Of a stretch of DNA of 64,000 nucleotides, positions 26,620 through 33,955 are shown in pieces. Source of the DNA: Limnovirga soli (GTDB lineage Bacteria; Bacteroidota; Bacteroidia; Chitinophagales; Chitinophagaceae). The stretch lies in NCBI RefSeq assembly GCF_013106755.1, contig NZ_WHPF01000005.1, forward strand, positions 310,001 to 374,000, in the 5' to 3' direction. Within the stretch, counting starts at the first letter, position 1, and each line of letters starts with the position of its first letter. Under the pieces are notes generated by a model. The model was not told where the DNA came from. It did not search any database and saw only the letters and a program-made list of their open reading frames with translations. The translations under genes were made by a program, and so were the position numbers.

Positions 26620-27564
26620 TTATTTTTTTAACCCAATTTCTCTAAGCCGCTCATCCAGATATTCGCCTGCGGTTGCATCTGGATAATTTTTGGGATGTGT
26701 TTCAGAAATACATCCGGGCAGGCAGGCAAGGCTCATATTACCACGGGGATGCATAAAAAAAGGTATGGAAAACCGGCTGGTATGCCAATGTTCCGGTGGT
26801 GGGTTTACCACACGGTGGGTGGTACTGCATAATTTATTGTTGGTTAGGCGTTGCAACATATCGCCCACATTAACCACAATTTGATCGGGCAGGGAGGTAA
26901 CATTTACCCATTGGCCTTGTTTGGTTAAAATTTGTAAACCGTCTGCTGATGCCCCCACCAACAGGGTAATCAGGTTAATATCCTCGTGTTGCTCTGCCCT
27001 TATTGCCGATTTTGGCGCTGTAGTAATGGGCGGATAATGAATACAACGTAATATAGAATTGCCATTTACCAGGTGTGGTTCAAAATAATTTTCTTCCAGA
27101 TGAAGATATAAGGCAATGGCTTTTAACATAGCAGCGCCGCTTTCTTCAAAATGCCGGTAGGCTGTTAAAAGCGTAGAATTAAATGCTGCAATCTCTTTTA
27201 CCTGCACATTATCAGGATATTCTTCTTTTATTTCATCGCCATTTTCTACAGTTTGACCAAACTGAAAAAATTCTTTTAAATCCGGGGCATCGCTACCCTT
27301 GGCATGTTCGCGGCCAAAACTGGTATAGCCACGCTGCCCGGCCAGGCCCGGTATTTCGTATGCCAGTTTTTGAGAAAGCGGAAGTGCAAAAAACTGTTGT
27401 ACATATGCATACAACTCAGCTATAAGCTGGTTGGGTATACCATGATTTTTTACCGCAACAAAACCTACTTGTTCGTAAGCATTGCCTAGTTGTTGTACAA
27501 ATGCTGCTTTTTGTGCAGAACTACCATTAATAAATTCGCTTAAATCAACTACAGGAATAGACAT
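26620..27564 (-). CDS. Isopenicillin N synthase-like 2-oxoglutarate/Fe(II) dioxygenase
   Basis: 314 residues. Non-haem iron oxygenase of the isopenicillin N synthase group. The iron ligands are the histidine and aspartate of EQHEDINLITLLVG and the histidine of CSTTHRVVNP; the 2-oxoglutarate or substrate-binding RxS is RFSIPFF. The N-terminal domain (IPVVDLSEFINGSSAQKAAF, GFVAVKNHGIPNQ) is intact. These proteins hydroxylate or desaturate small molecules; bacterial members are often annotated only by family. It is a single gene bounded by dispersed repeats at both ends, so neighbours do not indicate the substrate. Confidence 0.82.
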   Translation of the reverse strand: MSIPVVDLSEFINGSSAQKAAFVQQLGNAYEQVGFVAVKNHGIPNQLIAELYAYVQQFFALPLSQKLAYEIPGLAGQRGYTSFGREHAKGSDAPDLKEFFQFGQTVENGDEIKEEYPDNVQVKEIAAFNSTLLTAYRHFEESGAAMLKAIALYLHLEENYFEPHLVNGNSILRCIHYPPITTAPKSAIRAEQHEDINLITLLVGASADGLQILTKQGQWVNVTSLPDQIVVNVGDMLQRLTNNKLCSTTHRVVNPPPEHWHTSRFSIPFFMHPRGNMSLACLPGCISETHPKNYPDATAGEYLDERLREIGLKK

Positions 27565-27711
27565 GGCCGGTATTTTGAAATAAATAATAAGTGTGAAAAT
27601 TACAAAACTTATTAATACTCCTTTATACCCATTATTATTTAGGTACCAATAATTGCTGTAGAATAATAATTAAGGCTGCTTTAATTCAAATAGTTTCAAA
27701 GGCCATTTTTA

Positions 27712-27760
27712 ACCCAGCTAATACCTATGCATCAGCACCGCTTGCGTCGCACTCTTGTAC
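27712..27760 (-). repeat. TGCGACGCA element, copy 13
   Basis: Tail region AACCCAGCTAA (weak match), core CTTGCGTCGCAC at 27741-27752, intact outer head to GTAC at 27760. It lies 34 bases beyond the exbD stop. Confidence 0.83.
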
Positions 27761-27793
27761 TGTATCACTTTATGGTGCTATAAATTATGTGGA

Positions 27794-28318
27794 TTATTGC
27801 ATGGCATGTAAAGCCAGCATTTCATTGGCATCGGCATCCATTAATACATAACGGTTTACCATGCTAATCTGCATTTCATCCAAAGCATCTATAATATTGG
27901 CATAACTAGCATTTTCGGTAGGTTTTATTAGTACAACGGTTTCGTTGGCATCGCCATATTTGTGTTGCACCATTGCCTTTTTAGTATTAATTATATTTCG
28001 TAAACCCGTAGCCGAAAAATTGGTTGCGTGCATGTATTGTAGACTATCGCCATTATAATAATATACTTTGTTATTGGCCCCCAGTAAAAAACTGATGGTT
28101 TTGCTGGCCGCTGTTTCTATTGGCGATTTTGTATCGCTATCATCGGGTAAATTTAGGTGCATGGCCATAGGGGTATTTAGCGATGTAGTAAATACAAAAA
28201 AGGTAATTAATAAAAATCCCAGATCTACCATGGGTGTAAGATCTACTTTGGTAGACAGTTTTTTACTGCGTCTTGCACCGGGTGTTGCTTTGCTGTTTGG
28301 TACATTTATCTCTGCCAT
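27794..28318 (-). CDS. ExbD/TolR-family biopolymer transport protein
   Basis: 174 residues from MAEINVPNSK. ExbD/TolR proteins work with an ExbB/TolQ channel to couple the proton gradient to outer-membrane transport. A short basic N-terminus precedes the single helix VDLTPMVDLGFLLITFFVFTT, whose aspartate is the conserved proton-carrying residue; a periplasmic domain follows. No exbB/tolQ or tonB gene is adjacent, which is unusual for an ion-channel subunit. The frame extends upstream to 28351, but MAEIN is the usual start. Dispersed repeats lie on both sides. Confidence 0.85.
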   Translation of the reverse strand: MAEINVPNSKATPGARRSKKLSTKVDLTPMVDLGFLLITFFVFTTSLNTPMAMHLNLPDDSDTKSPIETAASKTISFLLGANNKVYYYNGDSLQYMHATNFSATGLRNIINTKKAMVQHKYGDANETVVLIKPTENASYANIIDALDEMQISMVNRYVLMDADANEMLALHAMQ

Positions 28319-28430
28319 AATATTGGGTTTATTACTGAGATGCAGGGGCATAAATAATCCATAAGCAAATACAGGAACCGAAATACTGGTTTCTGCCTTT
28401 TGTATTTTATTGCTGCCCTAAGTGCTGAAC

Positions 28431-28482
28431 GGTGCAGTGTGCGACGCAAGTAAAGCCACATTAATAATACTCTGCCGGGCCA
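28431..28482 (+). repeat. TGCGACGCA element, copy 14
   Basis: Head of the GGTGCA type (no GTACAAG), core at 28439-28450, body TAAAGCCACATTAATAATAC, tail GCCGGGC at 28474-28480, 13 bases beyond the DUF5009 gene stop. Confidence 0.87.
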
Positions 28483-28495
28483 ATAAATTACTTAC

Positions 28496-29674
28496 TTAAA
28501 CGCGGATATATATTTTTTTACGGTCTAATAGGTAAACAATTAACCAATAAAAACTAATCATACAAATAGCATATGCCAAAGAGCCTACCCTTAAATCGGC
28601 AGATATGTTTTTACAAATATGCTGGTAAAACCATCCAAATGGAGAAAGGTATTGTGGTTGACCGGACAGCGTTATGCCATTATTTATTCTTATTAAACCC
28701 AATACCCTTGGCAAAAAGCCACTAAGTACAAAAATGAATAGCGGGTTTTTACCAAATACATCAAAAAAGCGGGTAAGCTTACCTGTTAACTGTTTAAACT
28801 CTATCATATATATTAGCAAACCAAGTATGGTTATAGCCAAACCACTGGTATATAATACGTAGCTACTGGTCCATATTTTTTTATTTAAAGGAAAAGCCAG
28901 GGACCAAACCAAACCCACTACAAATAATACCATACCTGCAATAAACAGTTGTTTTAGCATGATAGCCGTTTTGCCCTGCTTAATAATATAGCTGCCTACA
29001 AAAAATCCAATCATCACCTGTACTATTGCCGGCAATAAACTGCCAAGACCCTCGGGGTCAAATGCCAGCCCTTCGCCATGATACATGTGCACATCACCCA
29101 AAATGGCTTTATCAATGCCGGTGCCAAAATAGCCGGCCAAACTGTAAGGGTCTGTAGCATTACCCAGGTAATAGCAAAGTACCCAGTAGCACAACAATAG
29201 TAATGCGCCTGCAATAGCTGCTTTTTTGGGGCTAAGAAAATATACCAGCAGCAGGGCAAAACAATAACACAATGCTATTCTTTGTAATACACCCAATATA
29301 CGGATGCCATGAGGAAGACCTTCGGCATCTGTCCACAACCATGTTTTAGGTACCAGCATATTTTGTTGCCACATTATAAATGGGCTCCAGTTTAAAAAAA
29401 GGCCAATAGCAAAAATAAGTATGGTTCTTTTCAACACTTTTTGTAAAAAAACAGCGGTGCCTGCGGTTTTAAACCGGGGAATTACGAATGCCATAGCATT
29501 GCCAACTGCAAATAAAAAGAAAGGAAAAACAAGGTCTGTTGGTGTACATCCATGCCAGGGGGCATGTTCTAAAGGGGCAAAAACATGCTCCCACGAACCT
29601 GGATTATTAACGAGAATCATTAAAGCTACGGTGGCTCCGCGAAACACATCTAAAGAATAATATCGCTGGTTCAT
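28496..29674 (-). CDS. DUF5009 / heparan-alpha-glucosaminide N-acetyltransferase-like membrane protein
   Basis: 392 residues with about ten membrane helices. The start RYYSLDVFRGATVALMILVNNPGSWEHV with HAPWHGCTPTDLVFPFFLFAVG is the signature of the DUF5009/NagX family, related to lysosomal HGSNAT, which passes acetyl groups across the membrane to glucosamine ends. The conserved histidines (WEHV, APWHGC) are kept. In Bacteroidota such proteins are often linked to amino-sugar use or glycan acetylation. The adjacent exbD gives no functional clue; the divergent polysaccharide locus starts 285 bases away and could be a client, but that is speculation. Confidence 0.8.
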   Translation of the reverse strand: MNQRYYSLDVFRGATVALMILVNNPGSWEHVFAPLEHAPWHGCTPTDLVFPFFLFAVGNAMAFVIPRFKTAGTAVFLQKVLKRTILIFAIGLFLNWSPFIMWQQNMLVPKTWLWTDAEGLPHGIRILGVLQRIALCYCFALLLVYFLSPKKAAIAGALLLLCYWVLCYYLGNATDPYSLAGYFGTGIDKAILGDVHMYHGEGLAFDPEGLGSLLPAIVQVMIGFFVGSYIIKQGKTAIMLKQLFIAGMVLFVVGLVWSLAFPLNKKIWTSSYVLYTSGLAITILGLLIYMIEFKQLTGKLTRFFDVFGKNPLFIFVLSGFLPRVLGLIRINNGITLSGQPQYLSPFGWFYQHICKNISADLRVGSLAYAICMISFYWLIVYLLDRKKIYIRV

Positions 29675-29814
29675 ATATAAATTTGAAGAAGGTTAAAGTT
29701 AGGTATGCCCATCCATATCAAATGCTTCATTTTTATTACACCAATGGCTGTTTTCCCCCCCTGGCAGGTAATATCACCTATTTGTTAATCCTTTCGTTAG
29801 CATACTAAAATTGC

Positions 29815-29822
29815 TATCTTTG
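29815..29822 (+). promoter_or_regulatory. -7 promoter box of the polysaccharide locus
   Basis: TATCTTTG fits TAnnTTTG. The expected -33 position, 19 bases upstream, reads TTTCG instead of TTTG. A start near 29828 would place the structured leader at the very 5' end of the transcript, 130 bases before the first gene. Confidence 0.55.
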
Positions 29823-29832
29823 ACGCTACCAT

Positions 29833-29925
29833 CCATGGTAAGTGAAAACACTTTAAATGTTAAGTATCGGTTTTATTTCAACCGGTATTTTTTTTAAATA
29901 TATGTGACTTACCGTGGCGAAGCCA
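29833..29925 (+). promoter_or_regulatory. Structured leader with terminator-like hairpin before the polysaccharide operon
   Basis: Outer stem: CCATGGTAAGT (29833-29843) with ACTTACCGTGG (29907-29917), ten Watson-Crick pairs plus one G-U. Inside it, TATCGGTT (29865-29872) pairs with AACCGGTA (29880-29887), with one mismatch or wobble, and is followed by eight T residues (29888-29895), the form of an intrinsic terminator. TGGC-GAA-GCCA (29915-29925) overlaps the 3' side of the outer stem and could compete with it. The arrangement suggests attenuation of the operon. Confidence 0.5.
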
Positions 29926-29958
29926 TGCCATATTTAAACAGGTAAAATTGGTTTTAAA

Positions 29959-30537
29959 ATGACAACAGAATTTTTTGTTCATCCTTCATCCTTTATTGAT
30001 GAGCCCTGCCAAATAGGTAAAGGGGTAAAAATCTGGCATTTCTCGCATATTATGCAGCATAGTATTATTGGTAATGGCTGTAATATTGGACAAAACGTGG
30101 TAATTGGTTCCCATGTTAAGCTTGGTACCAATGTAAAAATTCAAAACAATGTTTCTGTATACGAAGGGGTTGAATGTGAGGATGATGTTTTTTTAGGTCC
30201 TTCAATGGTATTTACCAACGTTATTAATCCACGCAGTGCGGTAATTAGGAAACACGAATTTAAAAAAACACTTGTTTGCAAAGGCGCCAGTATAGGAGCC
30301 AATGCCACTATTGTTTGCGGTAATCAAATTGGTGCTTATGCCATGATTGGTGCCGGGGCAGTAGTTACCAAAAATGTACTGCCGTATGCATTGGTAGTTG
30401 GCAACCCGGCAAAACAAATTGGTTGGGTAAGTGAGCATGGTAACCGGCTCCATTTTTCTAGTGAGGGGGAAGCATTCTGCCCCGAAACGGGCCAGCAATA
30501 CAGGCTGGATAATAATGTGGTTAGCCGTATTATTTAA
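29959..30537 (+). CDS. wlbB: UDP-3-amino-uronate N-acetyltransferase, WlbB/WbpD-like
   Basis: 192 residues, left-handed beta-helix acyltransferase. The sequence [68 protein letters not shown] and [14 protein letters not shown] follows WbpD/WlbB closely; those enzymes acetylate the 3-amino group of UDP-2-acetamido-3-amino-2,3-dideoxyglucuronate. The next gene is the matching dehydrogenase family, which strengthens the call. First gene of the polysaccharide locus, downstream of a promoter and a structured leader. The aminotransferase and 6-dehydrogenase of the pathway are not in the locus. Confidence 0.82.
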   Translation: MTTEFFVHPSSFIDEPCQIGKGVKIWHFSHIMQHSIIGNGCNIGQNVVIGSHVKLGTNVKIQNNVSVYEGVECEDDVFLGPSMVFTNVINPRSAVIRKHEFKKTLVCKGASIGANATIVCGNQIGAYAMIGAGAVVTKNVLPYALVVGNPAKQIGWVSEHGNRLHFSSEGEAFCPETGQQYRLDNNVVSRII

Positions 30538-30649
30538 AAAAGTAGCCTCTCAGGTTAATTATCCAACACAAAATATGTAACCTGGTATATCCGTTAATTT
30601 GAATGCCAGTTAAAAAGAAATACTCCAATAAAACAATATCCTTTATAAA

Positions 30650-31678
30650 ATGGCCTCAATTGAAAACAAAATAAAATTTGCCGTAGTTGGTTACGGGCAT
30701 ATAGGCAAACGACATGCTGCTATGATTTACCGCAACCCCGAATGCGAACTGGTGGCTATTGTTGATATAAAGGATACCGCTGCTTTACAAATAAACGAAG
30801 CCGGTGTACCATTGTTTGCTTCACTGGAAGCATTATTGCAATCTGGTATCGCTATTGATGTGATCAATATTGCTACGCCTAATGGTTATCATGCTTCGCA
30901 GGCCATACAATGCCTGGATGCACATAAACATGTAGTTATAGAAAAGCCCATGGCGTTAAAAAAACAAGATGCAGAAAGAGTAATATTTAAAGCATTACAT
31001 GTACATAAACATGTATTTGCTGTTATGCAAAACCGTTATTCACCACCATCTGTTTGGATAAAAGAATTATTAGAAAGCCAAAAACTGGGTAAAATATTTA
31101 TGGTACAGCTTTGCTGTTACTGGAACCGCGATGAAAGATACTATGTTCCAAATAGCTGGCATGGTACCAGGGCCCTGGATGGAGGAACACTTTTTACCCA
31201 GTTTTCTCACTTTATAGATATTATGTACTGGCTGTTTGGAGACATAGAAAATATTCAATTAAAACTGCACGATTTTAACCATGGTGAAAGTACAGAGTTT
31301 GAAGATTCCGGCATCATTCATTTTGATTTTTTGAATGGTGGCATTGGCAGTATTAATTATTCAACTGCCGTATGGGACAAAAACCTGGAAAGCAGTATGA
31401 CCATTATTGCCGAAAATGGCTCCGTAAAAATAAGTGGGCAGTATATGGATATAGTAGAATACTGTCATGTAAAAGATTATACAATGCCAAAACTGGCGCC
31501 TACCAATCCGGGTAATGACTATGGTGGATATAAAGGATCGGCACAAAATCACCACTATGTTATTGATAATGTTGTGTCGGTACTAAAAGGCAGGTCTGCA
31601 ATAAGCACCAATGCCATGGAAGGATTAAAAGTTGTAGATATTATTGAACGAATTTATCAGCGGGGCGCAACAAATTAA
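30650..31678 (+). CDS. Gfo/Idh/MocA oxidoreductase, probably WlbA/WbpB-like
   Basis: 342 residues. N-terminal NAD-binding fold (FAVVGYGHIGKRHAAMIYRN) with VINIATPNGYHASQAIQC and the family's catalytic EKPMAL (lysine). The C-terminal domain includes SWHGTRALDGGTLFTQFSHFIDIMYWLFG with the conserved histidine. In the WlbA/WbpB role it oxidises C3 of UDP-GlcNAcA before transamination. The assignment rests on the family plus its position directly after a WlbB-like acetyltransferase; family alone would not give the substrate. It is 112 bases from the preceding gene and 11 from the next. Confidence 0.75.
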   Translation: MASIENKIKFAVVGYGHIGKRHAAMIYRNPECELVAIVDIKDTAALQINEAGVPLFASLEALLQSGIAIDVINIATPNGYHASQAIQCLDAHKHVVIEKPMALKKQDAERVIFKALHVHKHVFAVMQNRYSPPSVWIKELLESQKLGKIFMVQLCCYWNRDERYYVPNSWHGTRALDGGTLFTQFSHFIDIMYWLFGDIENIQLKLHDFNHGESTEFEDSGIIHFDFLNGGIGSINYSTAVWDKNLESSMTIIAENGSVKISGQYMDIVEYCHVKDYTMPKLAPTNPGNDYGGYKGSAQNHHYVIDNVVSVLKGRSAISTNAMEGLKVVDIIERIYQRGATN

Positions 31679-31689
31679 CCCCTTATTGC

Positions 31690-33531
31690 ATGTGTGGTAT
31701 TGCCGGTATTATTGCAGATGAAACTGCCCTGTTAAACAATATTTTTCCTATGGCGGCCACTATGGCCCACCGTGGACCAGATGGGGAAGGTTTTTTTGAA
31801 TGGAATAATGTGGCTTTAGGGCACAGGCGCTTATCTGTAATTGATCTTTCTAAGCTGGGTGCGCAACCCATGCATTATTTAAACCGGTATACCATAACCT
31901 ATAATGGAGAAATTTACAATTATAAGGAATTGCGTACTACCCTGCAAAATAGTGGTTATCAGTTTATATCCGCATCCGATACAGAAGTTATTTTGGCAGC
32001 CTATGATTATTGGGGCACCCAATGTTTACAGCAATTTAATGGCATGTTTGCCTTTGCCATATTAGACACCCAAAAAAACAACCTTTTTTTTGCCCGTGAT
32101 CGTTTTGGAGTAAAGCCTTTTTACTATTATCAAATTCCGGGGCTATTTGCTTTTGCTTCAGAAATAAAAGCATTTACAGTTTTGCCAGGCTGGCAGGCTA
32201 CGGCCAATATGCCTAAAGTATACGATTATCTTAATTCTGGCTTGCAGGATCATTCCCCCGAAACCATGTTTAACCGGGTTTTCCAATTACCAGCTGGTTT
32301 TTATATGGAGTATGATCTTTTCTGCGGTTGTGTAAGCACCTTGCAATGGTTTGATATAAAAAAACAAACCTTTACCATATCATCCAACCCTGCAACAGAT
32401 TTTAGAACCTATTTTAATCAGGCTGTTTCTTTAAGGTTAAGGGCCGATGTAAAAACAGGTTCCTGCCTTTCAGGAGGTATAGATAGTTCTTCAATTGTGT
32501 TAACGGTAAACCAATTGCTGCAACAACAAAACATGGCAGCCGCGCAGGAAACCGTATCCAGCTGTTTTGAAGAAAAAGCCTTCGACGAACAAACCTATAT
32601 AGATGCAGTTACCACACAGGCAAACTGCATCAGTCATAAGGTATTTCCACAATTATCGCAACTATACCAGGATCTTGGCAAAATTGTTTGGCATCAGGAT
32701 GAGCCTTTTGAAAGTACCAGTATTTTTGCACAATGGGCTGTTTTTAAAAAAGCACGGGAAGCAGATATTACTGTTATGTTAGATGGGCAGGGAGCTGATG
32801 AATTACTCGCCGGTTATCATGCTTATTATGGTATTTACTTTGCCCAATTAGTTAAAGAGAAAAAATACAAAAAATTACTCGCGGAAATAAAAGGGTTAAA
32901 AAAAACAGGCATTTACGGTAATGGCTTTATCGCTAGAGAATTTGCAAAAAATATATTGCCAGGTGGTTTTTGGCGCCGACTAAAAAAATTGAGATATGCC
33001 GATGCAGATTGGATTAATACCGGCAAAATTACCAGGCAAAAAGTAAATAAACAACACACAGTAACATCCTTCAGTTACCAGCAAATAACAAATAGCAATT
33101 TGCCCAAACTGCTCCATTGGGAAGACCGCAATTCTATGGCATTTTCAGTAGAAGCCCGGCTACCATTTCTTGATGCTCATCTGGCGCCTTGGTTGTTTCA
33201 TTTACCGGTTTCTCAAAAAATAAATAAAGGCATTACTAAAACAATTATACGGCAATCGCTGGCTAATCTATTGCCGGCCAAAGTATTAAACCGGTACGAT
33301 AAAATGGGTTTTGTTACACCCGAGTTGTTATGGATGCAAGCCAATAAACCAGCCCTGTTAAAAGACTTGGAAAATGCCATTACAAAAACAAATGGTTTAA
33401 TTACACCACAAATACTTATTCGCTTTCAGCGAATGGTGGATGGCAAAATTCCATTTGATGCCACCATTTGGCGGGCATTGTGTTTTGCCAAATGGATGGA
33501 AGTGTTTAATGTACAACTTACTAATGCCTAA
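31690..33531 (+). CDS. Asparagine synthase-type glutamine amidotransferase of the polysaccharide locus
   Basis: 613 residues. Class II glutaminase: Cys2 nucleophile in MCGIAGIIADE, then MAHRGPDGEGFF, GHRRLSVIDLS and YNGEIYNYKELR. The synthase domain has the PP-loop SGGIDS at 261-266 and MLDGQGADELLAGYHAYY. True asparagine synthases share this layout, but members inside O-antigen loci (WbpS type) make sugar uronamides. With WlbA/WlbB-like genes immediately upstream, amidation of a diacetamido-uronic acid is the likeliest role. Both active sites look complete. It starts 11 bases after the oxidoreductase gene. Confidence 0.8.
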   Translation: MCGIAGIIADETALLNNIFPMAATMAHRGPDGEGFFEWNNVALGHRRLSVIDLSKLGAQPMHYLNRYTITYNGEIYNYKELRTTLQNSGYQFISASDTEVILAAYDYWGTQCLQQFNGMFAFAILDTQKNNLFFARDRFGVKPFYYYQIPGLFAFASEIKAFTVLPGWQATANMPKVYDYLNSGLQDHSPETMFNRVFQLPAGFYMEYDLFCGCVSTLQWFDIKKQTFTISSNPATDFRTYFNQAVSLRLRADVKTGSCLSGGIDSSSIVLTVNQLLQQQNMAAAQETVSSCFEEKAFDEQTYIDAVTTQANCISHKVFPQLSQLYQDLGKIVWHQDEPFESTSIFAQWAVFKKAREADITVMLDGQGADELLAGYHAYYGIYFAQLVKEKKYKKLLAEIKGLKKTGIYGNGFIAREFAKNILPGGFWRRLKKLRYADADWINTGKITRQKVNKQHTVTSFSYQQITNSNLPKLLHWEDRNSMAFSVEARLPFLDAHLAPWLFHLPVSQKINKGITKTIIRQSLANLLPAKVLNRYDKMGFVTPELLWMQANKPALLKDLENAITKTNGLITPQILIRFQRMVDGKIPFDATIWRALCFAKWMEVFNVQLTNA

Positions 33532-33553
33532 TTAGTACTGGTTGTTTTTATGT

Positions 33554-33603
33554 GCCGGGCAAAAGAATATAGATTAAGCTGCCGTTGCGTCGCACTCTTG
33601 TGC
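33554..33603 (-). repeat. TGCGACGCA element, copy 15
   Basis: Tail GCCGGGC at 33554-33560, core at 33585-33595, head ending TTGTGC (as in copies 8 and 17). It begins 22 bases after the amidotransferase stop. Confidence 0.85.
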
Positions 33604-33659
33604 TGTAACAAATAATTCAACAAAAACACACACAGCTGAAATATATTCCAAAGCCCAAA

Positions 33660-33780
33660 GGCAGGCGGATAGCAGTGTATACCCCGCTGAAGCAGTTGCA
33701 GCGCTGGCGGTTCCCCCTGCAAGGGGGTTAGGGGGGTGGCGGAGTAGTAACGGATAGCCGCAACCACCGCACAAATATTT
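33660..33780. repeat. GC-rich intergenic repeat with CCCCCT hairpin
   Basis: Base composition jumps to GC-rich. CCCCCT (33713-33718) and AGGGGG (33722-33727) form a tight hairpin, followed by TTAGGGGGGTGGCGG. CGGATAGC occurs at 33666-33673 and 33751-33758. I recall similar CCCCCTAACCCCCTTG text scattered in intergenic DNA of related genomes; this is the only copy in the window. It carries open frames on the minus strand that I do not believe. Confidence 0.4.
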
Positions 33781-33955
33781 CTAATGCCCACTGCCCCAAC
33801 ATTTGCTATACAACAGCACTTATCATATAGCTGGTAGTTAGCTTATATTTGCCGGGAAGAATTTTATAAACACTAGCGCTTCTTAATTAAACATACGGTG
33901 CTGCAGCTAAACAACGATAGCAGTCTTATACAATAACGATTATTTAAATTTCACA

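Noticed and set aside
33528-33791. Minus-strand open frames of 66-87 residues after the amidotransferase gene
   Set aside because: They are translations of a TGCGACGCA element and the GC-rich repeat, both non-coding structures.
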